From a virus: a DNA stretch of 56,779 nucleotides. The position numbers were made by a program, and so were the translations under genes. The notes under the pieces were generated by a model. It was not told the origin of the DNA and did not search any database. It saw nothing but the letters and a program-made list of their open reading frames with translations. The stretch spans positions 1 to 56,779 of the IMG/VR virus record IMGVR_UViG_3300048538_000331; one strand, written 5' to 3'. Positions 1 to 7,787 of the stretch are shown in pieces (within the stretch, counting starts at the first letter, position 1; every line of letters starts with the position of its first letter).

Positions 1-13
1 AAAATTTATTATT

Positions 14-232
14 ATGAACCAAATAGATTTACATGGATTAACACATGATGTGGCAGTTGATAGAGCTGAAGATTTTGTGTTGATGGAATCACACAATGAA
101 TTATTTGAATGTAGAGTAATTACAGGTAATTCAATGAAGATGCAAGTTAAGATAATTGATATGTTAAAAGAACATAATTTCAGATGGTATATACCAACTT
201 GGAATACTGGTGAAATAATAGTTTCAAACTAA
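14..232 (+). CDS. Smr-domain protein, small
   Basis: A 72-aa protein that looks like a stand-alone Smr (small MutS-related) domain. Residues 5-8 are DLHG, the family's N-terminal signature, and TGNS at 37-40 sits where family members carry the TGxG turn. Smr domains act as nucleases on DNA or RNA or bind nucleic acid; which applies here cannot be read from sequence. It is slightly shorter than the usual 80-90 aa. It begins 13 nt from the window edge and is followed after 3 nt by an oxygenase gene, so it probably belongs to a multigene transcript entering from the left. Confidence 0.7.
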   Translation: MNQIDLHGLTHDVAVDRAEDFVLMESHNELFECRVITGNSMKMQVKIIDMLKEHNFRWYIPTWNTGEIIVSN

Positions 233-235
233 TAC

Positions 236-733
236 ATGAACTACACTAAAGATATATTATCAAACGAAGAATTAAGTTTTTTATTAGAACAACTGAATCA
301 AACTAAAATTCTTACACCTGAAGAAGCACAAGAAGAATGGAAAGATACTCATCCGTATGCTTTAAATAATGGAAGTGGTCTGAACCCAACTATTTTTCAA
401 GTATATAATACAGAAAACAAAACACTTAACAATTGGTTATCCAATAAGTTTTCGAAAAACAATATAGTTGAAACTTTATATACAATGGAATATAGAGATG
501 GGGATTTTTCATCAAAGCATAAAGATTTCTTAAGAAACGTTGCCATTATATTATTAACTGATGATTTTGATGGAGGTAATTTTTTAATAGAAGATGTAGA
601 TGTTGAATTAAATAACTTAGGTGAATGTGTAATACTGGATGGTCATAAACATATACATGAAGTTACTGAAATAACAAGAGGAATACGAAAGGTTTTGGTT
701 ATCTTCTTTAAAGCAAAATACAACTTATTATGA
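236..733 (+). CDS. 2OG-Fe(II) oxygenase (prolyl 4-hydroxylase-like)
   Basis: A 165-aa protein with the double-stranded beta-helix signature of 2-oxoglutarate/Fe(II) dioxygenases. The HxD iron pair is H95/D97 in KHKD, the distal iron histidine is H141 in HIHEV, and the 2OG-binding arginine is R151 in GIRKVLVIFF. Such enzymes hydroxylate protein side chains, nucleobases or small molecules; the substrate is unknown. Its stop overlaps the start of the next oxygenase by 4 nt, so the two are co-translated. It is one of five 2OG oxygenases in the window. Confidence 0.82.
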   Translation: MNYTKDILSNEELSFLLEQLNQTKILTPEEAQEEWKDTHPYALNNGSGLNPTIFQVYNTENKTLNNWLSNKFSKNNIVETLYTMEYRDGDFSSKHKDFLRNVAIILLTDDFDGGNFLIEDVDVELNNLGECVILDGHKHIHEVTEITRGIRKVLVIFFKAKYNLL

Positions 734-1326
734 TAAATAATCTATTTCCAACGCCAATATATTATAGCAATATAGATGAGAAGTTACTAAAAACTCTTCA
801 AAAAGATATTACTAAATACATTAAAGATAATGATGATTTATTTAAAACAAATCAATGGAAGTGTAATACAAAAACAAATATTTTTTGTGAGACTGGAAAG
901 GAATTCTTTCCTGATTACCTAAAGGATGCAATTATAAAACACACATCAGAATATATTGTAGAGTGTGGATTTAAACCAAGACCATTTTATATTGATGATT
1001 GTTGGATTACTCTTGGAGGTGATGGGGCGTATCAAGAGTTACATGACCATATTGGAGCGGGTAATGTATCGAATGGATTCTCCGCTGTACTTTATATATC
1101 AATAGATGAAAACAAAGGTGGAGAGTTTGTAATGGAATCACCAATTGATACTTTAGCTAAACTATTACCAGAATCGGATAATGAATTATTAGCTCCACAA
1201 ATACATATTGAACCACAAGAAGGTATGATGATATCATTTCCATCTTGGTTAAAACATGGAAGTTTACAATACAACTCCACAGATAAAAAAAGAATATCAA
1301 TAAGTTGGAATGTAAATTTTAATTAA
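730..1326 (+). CDS. 2OG-Fe(II) oxygenase, TIGR02466-like
   Basis: A 198-aa protein. It carries an LHDH motif (H105, H107) followed by a GFSAVLYIS strand, a distal histidine H176 (LKHGS) and R189 (RISISWN). This matches the phage-rich 2OG oxygenase family (TIGR02466 type) in which the first iron motif reads HxH-like instead of HxD. The N-terminus LFPTPIYY also resembles that family. Substrate unknown. It overlaps the preceding oxygenase by 4 nt and is the last gene before the host-like promoter at 1333-1363. Confidence 0.75.
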   Translation: MINNLFPTPIYYSNIDEKLLKTLQKDITKYIKDNDDLFKTNQWKCNTKTNIFCETGKEFFPDYLKDAIIKHTSEYIVECGFKPRPFYIDDCWITLGGDGAYQELHDHIGAGNVSNGFSAVLYISIDENKGGEFVMESPIDTLAKLLPESDNELLAPQIHIEPQEGMMISFPSWLKHGSLQYNSTDKKRISISWNVNFN

Positions 1327-1332
1327 AAAGAC

Positions 1333-1363
1333 TTGGATATATGAAAATAATTTCGTATATTTG
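1333..1363 (+). promoter_or_regulatory. Bacteroidota-type promoter P1
   Basis: TTG at 1333-1335, 20 nt, then TATATTTG at 1356-1363, matching the Bacteroidota -33/-7 consensus (TTG and TAnnTTTG). It sits between two genes and would drive 1391-1771 with a leader of about 20 nt. Confidence 0.8.
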
Positions 1364-1390
1364 TAATACAAATAATTTAAATTTAAAACA

Positions 1391-1771
1391 ATGAGTGAAA
1401 AACTATATGTAAGAAAGTGTGAAAGATACACCATTTGGGAAGCAACAGAAGAACCTATTGAGGTTGATGTTGACAAACTAAGAAAATGTGAACCTCCTTA
1501 TGAGGGAAGTACAACACAAGAACTTTGGGAGTACTTGGAAGAGAATATTTACGATTGGGATAACCAAGATGAGTTCATTGAAACTAATAAAGAAGTTTAT
1601 GGTGAAGATGAATTACAAAATCTTTTATTAGAAGATGGGTATCACGATAAAAAAGTTTATTCTGATTCAAGAGAGAAGGGTTGCGAAGATTGGGTTGAAC
1701 TTGGACATCTAAACGAAGAGTATAGAAAGACAGGTGGATTCGAATCTTTAAAAGATAATAATGATTGGTAA
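1391..1771 (+). CDS. Hypothetical acidic protein
   Basis: A 126-aa acidic protein, not recognised. The N-terminal stretch YTIWEATEEPIEVDVDKLRK has the same pattern as the start of the next gene product (TVRWEDTEELTEDQVKRWK), so the two may be related. No membrane segment or catalytic motif is visible. It is the first gene after promoter P1, which suggests early or middle expression, and it is followed 3 nt later by the next small acidic gene. Confidence 0.7.
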   Translation: MSEKLYVRKCERYTIWEATEEPIEVDVDKLRKCEPPYEGSTTQELWEYLEENIYDWDNQDEFIETNKEVYGEDELQNLLLEDGYHDKKVYSDSREKGCEDWVELGHLNEEYRKTGGFESLKDNNDW

Positions 1772-1774
1772 GAT

Positions 1775-1978
1775 ATGGCAAAATTAAGAAGAAAAGTAAT
1801 TATCACAACAGTTCGTTGGGAAGATACAGAAGAATTAACAGAGGACCAAGTTAAGAGATGGAAAAGTGGGGATGATGACCTACAAGATGAAGTTCACGAT
1901 GAGGTGGTGGATGATTTTGATTTGGTAAGAGATAAAGTATTAGAGGATACTGAGTGGCCTGAACTAATAGAAGAATAA
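1775..1978 (+). CDS. Hypothetical small acidic protein
   Basis: A 67-aa protein: basic first eight residues, then a strongly acidic body. The segment TVRWEDTEELTEDQVKRW resembles the N-terminus of the upstream 126-aa protein. No known family recognised. It is packed between neighbours with 3-nt gaps, as expected in the operon driven by P1. Confidence 0.65.
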   Translation: MAKLRRKVIITTVRWEDTEELTEDQVKRWKSGDDDLQDEVHDEVVDDFDLVRDKVLEDTEWPELIEE

Positions 1979-1981
1979 GAT

Positions 1982-2569
1982 ATGGCAAATGAAATGGAAA
2001 CTTATGTTACCATTAAGAATGGTGATATAAACGTTGCAAACAAATTAAAAGAATTATTTACTCCAAAGGAAGGTGAATATAATTCGAGAACTATTGAATT
2101 GATTAATCGATTGTATGGTAAGGATTATACTTGGGATATTAACTTAAGTAAAGAAGAAAACCAAGAGGCTGAAAATACTTGGCCAGAGTTTGAGTGGTTG
2201 GGAAACAATGTAGGTTCTAAATGGATTTATTCAGAATATGACCATGATGACGATACAGAATATACTCACCTTGTAATAACATCACCTTGGGCTGTACCAC
2301 AAGGGTTTCTAAAAAAGCTATCAGAAGTTCTTATTGATATAAAAGAAGATTGTTATATATTAGGAACTTATGAAGATGAATCATATGACCCGATGGGAGC
2401 TTTCTTATATGCAAAAGATTGGGAAGATATAGAAGATTTAGATGAAGAAATCGATGAAGATAAAATATGGGAAGATGATTTCTATACTGAAGAGTTAAGA
2501 GAAAAAACATCTAAACTACAATATGATATCGAAGAAGCTTATTCAGAATTTTTAAATGAAACAGAATAA
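1982..2569 (+). CDS. Hypothetical acidic protein
   Basis: A 195-aa soluble protein, rich in Asp, Glu and Trp, family not recognised. It has several WxxFEW/WED patches and an extremely acidic region at about residues 142-165. The alternating Trp-rich and acidic composition hints at a compact alpha/beta fold, but nothing indicates catalysis. It overlaps the nucleotidyltransferase gene by 14 nt. Confidence 0.7.
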   Translation: MANEMETYVTIKNGDINVANKLKELFTPKEGEYNSRTIELINRLYGKDYTWDINLSKEENQEAENTWPEFEWLGNNVGSKWIYSEYDHDDDTEYTHLVITSPWAVPQGFLKKLSEVLIDIKEDCYILGTYEDESYDPMGAFLYAKDWEDIEDLDEEIDEDKIWEDDFYTEELREKTSKLQYDIEEAYSEFLNETE

Positions 2570-3002
2570 ATTAGGTTTTACTGCAGGTAACTTTGATTTA
2601 TTACATCCTGGTTACATATATACTTTTGAAGAGGCAAAGAATCATTGTGATAGATTTATAGTATTCCTTCAGAAAGACCCTTCACTTCATAGGAAATCAA
2701 AATATAAACCTGTGATTCCTTTGTATGAAAGATATAGAACATTAATGTCAATTAAGTATATTGATGAAGTTTATATTTATCAAACGGAACAAGATTTATT
2801 AAAGCTCATAGAATTTTTCAAACCAGATATTAGAATACTTGGTGAGGATTATATCGGAGAAGATTTTACAGGTAAAGATTTACCAATAGAAGTTATTTAC
2901 ACAACTCGTTCGCATGGATGGTCAACAACGAAGATAAAAGATTTAATAACAAAACAGACAATAAAACAAAATCCAAACATTAATGAAAAAACTGATATAT
3001 AA
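2556..3002 (+). CDS. Cytidylyltransferase-like nucleotidyltransferase (TagD type)
   Basis: A 148-aa HIGH-superfamily nucleotidyltransferase. The nucleotide-binding motif is GNFDLLHPGY (residues 11-20) and the C-terminal motif is RSHGWSTTKIK (from R118), equivalent to RTxGISTT of glycerol-3-phosphate cytidylyltransferase. The family transfers CMP or AMP to a phosphorylated alcohol or sugar. The fourth residue of the HxGH motif is Tyr (HPGY) instead of His, which may lower or change activity. A second, canonical enzyme of this superfamily lies at 24518. Confidence 0.8.
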   Translation: MKQNKLGFTAGNFDLLHPGYIYTFEEAKNHCDRFIVFLQKDPSLHRKSKYKPVIPLYERYRTLMSIKYIDEVYIYQTEQDLLKLIEFFKPDIRILGEDYIGEDFTGKDLPIEVIYTTRSHGWSTTKIKDLITKQTIKQNPNINEKTDI

Positions 3003-3195
3003 AATAACTCCACCTGATGGAACAATGGGAAGAGAAGATTCTCCTTATAGTATTGAGTTTGTTACAGATAGAACACCTGAATGGACAGAGCAACAATACC
3101 TTAGAAATAGAGAAGTTGGATATCATATGGAATTGATAAGTAATGAAGAAACAAAAGAAAAAGAACAACTATCAAGAGAAGTTGAGTTGGGATGA
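2983..3195 (+). CDS. Hypothetical protein
   Basis: A 70-aa soluble protein with no recognised family. It overlaps the end of the nucleotidyltransferase gene by 20 nt in another frame, consistent with coupled translation. Residues 1-35 are neutral and Pro-rich; the C-terminal third is a Glu-rich helix (EETKEKEQLSREVELG). Confidence 0.55.
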   Translation: MKKLIYKITPPDGTMGREDSPYSIEFVTDRTPEWTEQQYLRNREVGYHMELISNEETKEKEQLSREVELG

Positions 3196-3196
3196 T

Positions 3197-3328
3197 ATGA
3201 GTTATGGTGAAGCCTCTCATCATATCGGCAAAAAAACTACTGAGAAAGTTCACAAATCACAAAAAGAATATAATAGAAAAGGGAAACACAAACGTAAGTG
3301 GAGTGATTTCTCTGATGATGATTATTAA
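3197..3328 (+). CDS. Hypothetical small basic protein
   Basis: The ATG at 3197 follows the previous stop by one base and gives a 43-aa protein (MSYGEASHHIGKK...). The C-terminal half is very basic (KSQKEYNRKGKHKRKW) and ends in SDFSDDDY, suggesting nucleic-acid binding. An in-frame ATG at 3143 would give 61 aa but would overlap the upstream gene by 53 nt, so I prefer 3197. Confidence 0.45.
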   Translation: MSYGEASHHIGKKTTEKVHKSQKEYNRKGKHKRKWSDFSDDDY

Positions 3329-3348
3329 ACTAATATATACTTATATAC

Positions 3349-3666
3349 ATGGAAACATTTATAACATTTGGCTTAGGTGTAGTTATTACATTATCGATTG
3401 TTGGAGTTATATACTCTGTAAAAACAATATCAAAGATAAAAAAAGAAACAAATGAAACACTTGATGAAATCGAAGAATATACCAGTTCTATTGATGAAAT
3501 AGAAGAAAGGGTTACTAAGATAGAAAAGTCAATAGAATTATTAGATAAAAAACACGATAATATAAATGAAGGAATTTATCGTAACATCGAACAACTCGAT
3601 AAAAATCAAGAAGAAATATTTCTTAGATTAGAAGAGTTTGAAGATGAGGATGAAGAAGAATCTTAA
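3349..3666 (+). CDS. Membrane-anchored coiled-coil protein
   Basis: A 105-aa protein with one N-terminal membrane segment (about residues 5-24), then a long charged heptad-rich coiled coil (about 30-95) and an acidic tail (EDEDEEES). The layout matches 3765-4112 and 27000-27275, so the phage has a set of small anchored coiled-coil proteins. Such proteins can act as spanins, exclusion proteins or scaffolds; none is proven. tRNA-Glu follows after 4 nt. Confidence 0.65.
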   Translation: METFITFGLGVVITLSIVGVIYSVKTISKIKKETNETLDEIEEYTSSIDEIEERVTKIEKSIELLDKKHDNINEGIYRNIEQLDKNQEEIFLRLEEFEDEDEEES

Positions 3667-3670
3667 GAAT

Positions 3671-3742
3671 GGCCCGTTCGTCTATCGGCTAGGACGCCAG
3701 GTTTTCATCCTGGTAAGAGGGGTTCGATTCCCCTACGGGCTA
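3671..3742 (+). tRNA. tRNA-Glu (TTC)
   Basis: A complete cloverleaf. The acceptor GGCCCGT pairs with ACGGGCT (one G-U pair). The anticodon stem CCAGG/CCTGG encloses a loop with anticodon TTC, and the T arm is GGGGTTCGATTCCCC. The discriminator base is A and CCA is not encoded. Glu GAA codons are abundant in this AT-rich genome. Confidence 0.93.
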
Positions 3743-3764
3743 CTAACTACTAAATTATAAAATT

Positions 3765-4112
3765 ATGCTTACATCATTATCAATCCTATTTTTAGGAATA
3801 TCAGTTATACTTCTTGCTTTTCAAATTTATAGACAAAAGGAAAGATTAGATTATTTAGAATCATATTTAGAGGATACTGAAAGAACGATTATAAAACTCG
3901 ATAGAGATATTAACCAAAGAGTAGATAGGGAACTCGAAGATACACATCAAACATTTAGAGATGTAGAAACTGATTTAAGAAGTCAGTTAAAATCGAGAAT
4001 GGATAAACTTACGAATCAAATAATAAAAAAGATTCCACCTACCAATGATACAATAATCAAAGAAGTTCAAAAAATGAGAGATGACTTTTTTGCACTAAGA
4101 CAAAATTTTTAA
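3765..4112 (+). CDS. Membrane-anchored coiled-coil protein
   Basis: A 115-aa protein with an N-terminal hydrophobic segment (about residues 4-21, LSILFLGISVILLAFQIY), then an uninterrupted charged coiled coil to the C-terminus. It has the same architecture as 3349-3666 but little obvious sequence identity. It begins a run of small membrane-protein genes (3765-5230) lying between the tRNA genes. Function unknown. Confidence 0.65.
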   Translation: MLTSLSILFLGISVILLAFQIYRQKERLDYLESYLEDTERTIIKLDRDINQRVDRELEDTHQTFRDVETDLRSQLKSRMDKLTNQIIKKIPPTNDTIIKEVQKMRDDFFALRQNF

Positions 4113-4113
4113 T

Positions 4114-4284
4114 ATGAATAAAGATATAGTAAAAGGAATAATCGTATTAACATTATTATCAACATTAATTTGGAGTTTAAATTTAAACTTCAATCCAACA
4201 ATGCAATTATCTTGGTTGGAAGCGTTTGGTTCTATTAGTTTAATTTTTATGATTGGAGCTACTTTCCTTACAAAACAAAAGTAG
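4114..4284 (+). CDS. Small two-helix membrane protein
   Basis: A 56-aa ORF starting 1 nt after the previous stop and ending 2 nt before the next start. The sequence has two hydrophobic segments (IVKGIIVLTLLSTLIWSL and AFGSISLIFMIGATFL). Perfect packing between two neighbours of similar type supports it as a real gene. Function unknown; small two-helix proteins in phages include holins. Confidence 0.6.
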   Translation: MNKDIVKGIIVLTLLSTLIWSLNLNFNPTMQLSWLEAFGSISLIFMIGATFLTKQK

Positions 4285-4286
4285 AA

Positions 4287-4484
4287 ATGAAAGATAAGAT
4301 AGTATTTCTTTTATCAGTAGGTATAATAGTTTTACTTGGAATGTTAATAATAGGAGATTTTATTATTTCCTCAAAAGAAAACAGACCAGTAGATGAATCA
4401 ATTATACATTTGATACAAATATCAATTACAGGTATAATAGGAATATTAGGAACTTATTTTGGAATGAAAAACAAAAACAAATAA
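4287..4484 (+). CDS. Small two-helix membrane protein, holin-like
   Basis: A 65-aa protein with two predicted membrane helices (residues 5-27 and about 43-59) separated by a charged loop, and a basic tail KNKNK. The size, two helices and Lys-rich C-terminus resemble small phage holins, but the gene does not sit next to the hydrolase at 26390, so a lysis role is only a possibility. Confidence 0.6.
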   Translation: MKDKIVFLLSVGIIVLLGMLIIGDFIISSKENRPVDESIIHLIQISITGIIGILGTYFGMKNKNK

Positions 4485-4487
4485 ATT

Positions 4488-4724
4488 ATGGCAAATCCAA
4501 TAGTATGTCTTGAAGCAATTAACAATGTTAAAAAATCAGTTCAAGGGAATGACCCAAGAACTTGGATGAAAGCATGTGCAATAGAAACCTTACTAAAAGG
4601 TAAAAGTGGTAAACATTTTAAAAATTGTTTAATAGGTAAAATGGAATCTACTGCTCAACATATCGAAAACCCTGCTGGTTATGCAGACGAACTGTATAAT
4701 GAAATTAAGGGCAAATGTAGTTAA
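4488..4724 (+). CDS. Hypothetical protein
   Basis: A 78-aa soluble protein with four cysteines spread along its length (C7, C29, C47, C77), not arranged as a clear zinc ribbon. Family not recognised. It lies 3 nt after a membrane-protein gene in the same block. Confidence 0.6.
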   Translation: MANPIVCLEAINNVKKSVQGNDPRTWMKACAIETLLKGKSGKHFKNCLIGKMESTAQHIENPAGYADELYNEIKGKCS

Positions 4725-4750
4725 TACTACAACTAAATTAAAACACAATT

Positions 4751-5230
4751 ATGAAATATTTAAAAGAGAAGTTTGGTAAGTACTTCCAATTCAAAAATAC
4801 CATTAATGGAACAGATTATTTTCTAAGAGGATTAGCAATGTTACTATTTGTTATTCCAATGGCAATCTTTATTGGAGTAGGAGTAGGGATAATTGCTGCA
4901 GGAGGAAATTCACTATTAGCTGGTATTCTTATTTTATTAGGAGGGTTACTTACGATACCAATGATTTGGTTTTCACTAGCAACAACATATAAAAGAATAA
5001 ATGCATTCTTTCCTAACAAAGCAACATTACTAACTGTACTAACATTTTTATTCTCATTTGTAGTAGAGGGATTAAATCCTAATAGTGGAGTTAATTTAGA
5101 TTTAGAGAATCCAGCACCAATTGTAAGTCCAATTGATAGTCCTATCTACATAGTATGTTTATTAGTATCATTAGTATGGAGTTTTTATTTACTATTTGGT
5201 AATTCAAAAGTTGAAAAACATATTGGATAA
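4751..5230 (+). CDS. Polytopic membrane protein, DUF805-like
   Basis: A 159-aa integral membrane protein with about four helices (roughly residues 28-48, 53-77, 93-110 and 130-150). The order of features, an N-terminal KYFQFKNTI segment, helices, then WFSLATTYKRINAFFP, resembles bacterial DUF805 inner-membrane proteins. The function of that family is unknown. It overlaps the next gene by one base. Confidence 0.6.
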   Translation: MKYLKEKFGKYFQFKNTINGTDYFLRGLAMLLFVIPMAIFIGVGVGIIAAGGNSLLAGILILLGGLLTIPMIWFSLATTYKRINAFFPNKATLLTVLTFLFSFVVEGLNPNSGVNLDLENPAPIVSPIDSPIYIVCLLVSLVWSFYLLFGNSKVEKHIG

Positions 5231-5610
5231 TGAATAAGGTATTTTTATTTATACTACTATTAACTTCTTCTTTACTCAGTTCACAAAACTTTGTAGGGGA
5301 GAAGTTTAAGTTATCAGCGGATAGTGATAACGTAGTATTTTTATTTGAAGATGGAAACTCAGAGGGTAGTTATATCGGAGGTGTACTTACTAAATCGTAC
5401 TTACGATTCGTTATATCTAAAAAAGAATTTAATACATCCTTTAAATCAAATATAAAAAAACTGAATAAAAAATCTAAAGGAACTATTGTTACAGAAAACT
5501 ATACATTAGACAAATATGATTGGGATAGTAGTAGAACAATTTTCTTAACAGTTGGTAATAAGATAGGTTCTATTGAGAAACAAGAAGTTAAACAATTACT
5601 AAAATTATGA
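5230..5610 (+). CDS. Secreted hypothetical protein
   Basis: A 126-aa protein with a clear Sec signal peptide ([19 protein letters not shown]); the Ser-rich end followed by Gln is common in Flavobacteriia. The mature part is beta-rich and basic, family not recognised. A phage protein exported to the periplasm could modify the envelope or block superinfection. Its start overlaps the upstream membrane-protein stop by one base, so the two may act together. Confidence 0.6.
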   Translation: MNKVFLFILLLTSSLLSSQNFVGEKFKLSADSDNVVFLFEDGNSEGSYIGGVLTKSYLRFVISKKEFNTSFKSNIKKLNKKSKGTIVTENYTLDKYDWDSSRTIFLTVGNKIGSIEKQEVKQLLKL

Positions 5611-5615
5611 ACATA

Positions 5616-5701
<86 letters not shown>

Positions 5702-5705
5702 AAAA

Positions 5706-5779
5706 GGGGGATTAGCTCAGTTGGCTAGAGCACTACGCTTGCACCGTAGGGGTCATCGGTTCGAATCCGATATCCTCCA
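5706..5779 (+). tRNA. tRNA-Ala (TGC)
   Basis: The acceptor GGGGGAT pairs with ATCCTCC. The D arm is TAGCTCAGTTGGCTAGAGC, the anticodon stem CTACG/CGTAG carries anticodon TGC, and the T arm is ATCGGTTCGAATCCGAT. It lies 5 nt after tRNA-Ser, so the two are co-transcribed. CCA is not encoded. Confidence 0.93.
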
Positions 5780-5791
5780 CAAAAACATATT

Positions 5792-5992
5792 ATGATTTTT
5801 CCTTCATACAAAAGACCGATAGAATATATAAATCATAGACCTTATCTGATACATGCTATCATACCAATTGAAAGAATCAGAGATGCAAAGTTAGTAAAAG
5901 AATGGTTAGGAGTTGATACTGCATTTAAAGTAAAGAATGCAGATTATTGGTTTTGTGAAGAAATACAAGAAGCAAATTGGGAACAATTATAA
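5792..5992 (+). CDS. Hypothetical protein
   Basis: A 66-aa soluble protein, not recognised. It has a Tyr/Pro-rich start and two Trp-containing acidic helices at the end (DYWFCEEIQEANWEQL). It lies between tRNA-Ala and dCMP deaminase with short gaps. Confidence 0.55.
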   Translation: MIFPSYKRPIEYINHRPYLIHAIIPIERIRDAKLVKEWLGVDTAFKVKNADYWFCEEIQEANWEQL

Positions 5993-6001
5993 TTATATAA
6001 T

Positions 6002-6460
6002 ATGAGATGGGTAGAATACTTTAGAACATTGGCTCACACAGTCAAACTTAAATCCAAAGATGTAAACACACAAATTGGTGCAATCATCGTTGGTAGGGAT
6101 AAAGAAATTGTATCTACTGGCTACAACTCATTCCCAAGAGGATTACAAGATAATCTAAAAGAAAGACAAGAAAGACCAGAAAAGTATTATTGGTTTGAAC
6201 ATGCTGAAAGAAATGCAATATACAACGCAGCAAGAATAGGAGTATCTACTAAAGGAACTACTATGTATCTTAGTTGTGGAATCCCTTGTTCAGATTGTGC
6301 AAGAGGAATCATAAATGCAGGTATCACAAGAATCTTTTGTGAAAGAGGTGTTACTACTAAAGGAGACCATTGGGAAGAAAACTATCATAGAAGTTTCTCA
6401 ATGCTAGAAGAGGCTGGAATTAATATTCAGTTTTATGATGATGAATATGGTGGGTTGTAA
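6002..6460 (+). CDS. dCMP deaminase
   Basis: A 152-aa zinc-dependent deoxycytidylate deaminase converting dCMP to dUMP, the substrate of thymidylate synthase. The catalytic HAERNAI motif is at 68-74 (H68 zinc ligand, E70 proton shuttle) and PCSDC at 95-99 supplies the two cysteine ligands. N-terminal residues 1-50 match the phage and bacterial dCMP deaminase layout. Together with ThyA at 22141 it forms a dTTP-supply route, sensible for an AT-rich phage. Confidence 0.92.
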   Translation: MRWVEYFRTLAHTVKLKSKDVNTQIGAIIVGRDKEIVSTGYNSFPRGLQDNLKERQERPEKYYWFEHAERNAIYNAARIGVSTKGTTMYLSCGIPCSDCARGIINAGITRIFCERGVTTKGDHWEENYHRSFSMLEEAGINIQFYDDEYGGL

Positions 6461-6474
6461 TACTTATAATCACT

Positions 6475-6636
6475 ATGACAACATCCAAATTTACCGAAGA
6501 AATATTATACAAATCTCATTCACTTGGAATTAGAGATGAAGTATTTGATTTATCTAAACAATTAAGAGAACAAGATAGAACATTAGATTTTCATGGTTCT
6601 ATTGAAAAGGCTTTTAATAGATTAAATATCAAGTAA
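6475..6636 (+). CDS. Hypothetical small protein
   Basis: A 53-aa ORF starting ATGACAACATCC, mostly helical and charged, with no family recognised. It fills the gap between dCMP deaminase and the late motif at 6647. Codon use resembles its neighbours and no competing ORF covers it. Confidence 0.5.
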   Translation: MTTSKFTEEILYKSHSLGIRDEVFDLSKQLREQDRTLDFHGSIEKAFNRLNIK

Positions 6637-6646
6637 TTCATATCTT

Positions 6647-6656
6647 TATATTTATA
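6647..6656 (+). promoter_or_regulatory. Late promoter motif L1 (TATATTTATA)
   Basis: Perfect TATATTTATA, 5 nt before the ATG at 6662. If transcription begins a few bases downstream of the box, as for other -10/-7 elements, the transcript would be essentially leaderless. Confidence 0.55.
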
Positions 6657-6661
6657 GTAGT

Positions 6662-7390
6662 ATGAGTTTTTCAAGTAAATATCCAGATATACTAAAAAGT
6701 ATTGCTCCTTCATTAGTAAATTACTATAAACAATTTGCTGAAAAGGAAAAGATTGCCTCTGTAACAGTAAATCATGAGATTTCAAGTACACCAAGTATTG
6801 ATAAGTTTTGCACTTATCTAATAAATCATGATGGTGATGGTAATGGAATATATGGAGCTGCAGATAAAGAATCAATCTCATCCGCCGTTTCATTGAGAAG
6901 CTTTTCAATCATTCCTCAAGAAATCCCAACACCAAAAGAAAAAGAACAAGTACAAGAACCTTCAAGAGAAACAACACCTCCCAAAAGTGTAAAAACAGCA
7001 ACTCCGGTGGTTGAAACAGTTGCAGACTCAACTACAACAACATCAACACCACCAACATCTCCACCAACATCAGGACCATCAAGAGGTGATGTTCGTAGAA
7101 ATCCAAATAGGAACTTATTTAGACGTGGAACGTATCAGGAGTGGGATGGGGCAGCTTGGAAAACAATATCAAGAAGTAGATATAGTAGAGGGAGAGTTCA
7201 AGGTAAACTATATCCGAGAACCAGTTCTAATAGTACTTCTAACAGTGGTAGTGGAAGAAGAAGAAGAGGAAGAGGTATTTTTGGAGGAAGAAATGAACAA
7301 ACAGGAACACCACCATCGGGAAGAGGTAGATACCCATTTGAAGTGCGTGATGACTTTATTTGGAAAAGAAACAAATGGGAGAGGCTATAA
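6662..7390 (+). CDS. Putative virion-associated protein with Pro/Thr linker
   Basis: A 242-aa protein of three parts. Residues 1-85 form a globular start. Residues about 88-145 are a Pro/Thr/Ser/Glu-rich low-complexity linker. The C-terminus (145-242) is very basic, Arg/Gly-rich and ends in an aromatic DDFIWKRNKWERL. It lies directly behind late motif L1, so late expression and a structural or DNA-associated role are plausible. Family not recognised. Confidence 0.6.
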   Translation: MSFSSKYPDILKSIAPSLVNYYKQFAEKEKIASVTVNHEISSTPSIDKFCTYLINHDGDGNGIYGAADKESISSAVSLRSFSIIPQEIPTPKEKEQVQEPSRETTPPKSVKTATPVVETVADSTTTTSTPPTSPPTSGPSRGDVRRNPNRNLFRRGTYQEWDGAAWKTISRSRYSRGRVQGKLYPRTSSNSTSNSGSGRRRRGRGIFGGRNEQTGTPPSGRGRYPFEVRDDFIWKRNKWERL

Positions 7391-7749
7391 TGACACCACA
7401 ATTACTCAATACAGTAGATTGGAGAAAATATCTTATTGAAGATTCCGATAATCCAAGGATAAAACGATTTCTTGAATCAAGAGGTAATCAAGTATTTACT
7501 GAACTTACACGAGCTGTAAACTTTGCTAATAAAAATGGTAGAAAGAAAATTGTATTAATTGTTCATCCTAACGCTGGAAATGCAATATTAATCAAGGAAG
7601 ATGAGTATATGGAAGTTTATGATATTGCCACAAAGTTTTTTGAAAAGAAAGAAAACTATGAAGCGTGTAGCCTTGTTAGTAAGTATAAAACTAACTTCAT
7701 TAAAAGACAAAGACAGAGACAATCTGTAACTAAAACTATAAAACTTTAG
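7390..7749 (+). CDS. Hypothetical protein
   Basis: A 119-aa protein starting at the ATG that overlaps the previous stop by one base (TAATG), MTPQLLNTVDWRKYL. An upstream in-frame start at 7360 would add 10 residues but overlap the neighbour more. It is soluble and alpha/beta, with a hydrophobic strand KKIVLIVHP and a basic, Gln/Arg-rich tail (KRQRQRQSVTK). Family unknown. It is in the same late transcript as the upstream gene. Confidence 0.6.
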   Translation: MTPQLLNTVDWRKYLIEDSDNPRIKRFLESRGNQVFTELTRAVNFANKNGRKKIVLIVHPNAGNAILIKEDEYMEVYDIATKFFEKKENYEACSLVSKYKTNFIKRQRQRQSVTKTIKL

Positions 7750-7754
7750 TTTAG

Positions 7755-7764
7755 TATATTTATA
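7755..7764 (+). promoter_or_regulatory. Late promoter motif L2
   Basis: Perfect TATATTTATA, 23 nt before the ATG of the 569-aa structural-type gene, with an AAAAGGA purine tract between. Confidence 0.65.
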
Positions 7765-7787
7765 TAAAGTAAAAGGAAACGTACAAT

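Noticed and set aside
3204-3455. 83-aa plus-strand ORF
   Set aside because: Overlaps two better-supported small genes and has the composition of a shifted frame.
7011-7439. 142-aa Gln/His-rich plus-strand ORF
   Set aside because: A frame-shifted reading of the Pro/Thr/Arg-rich region of 6662-7390; composition is an artefact.
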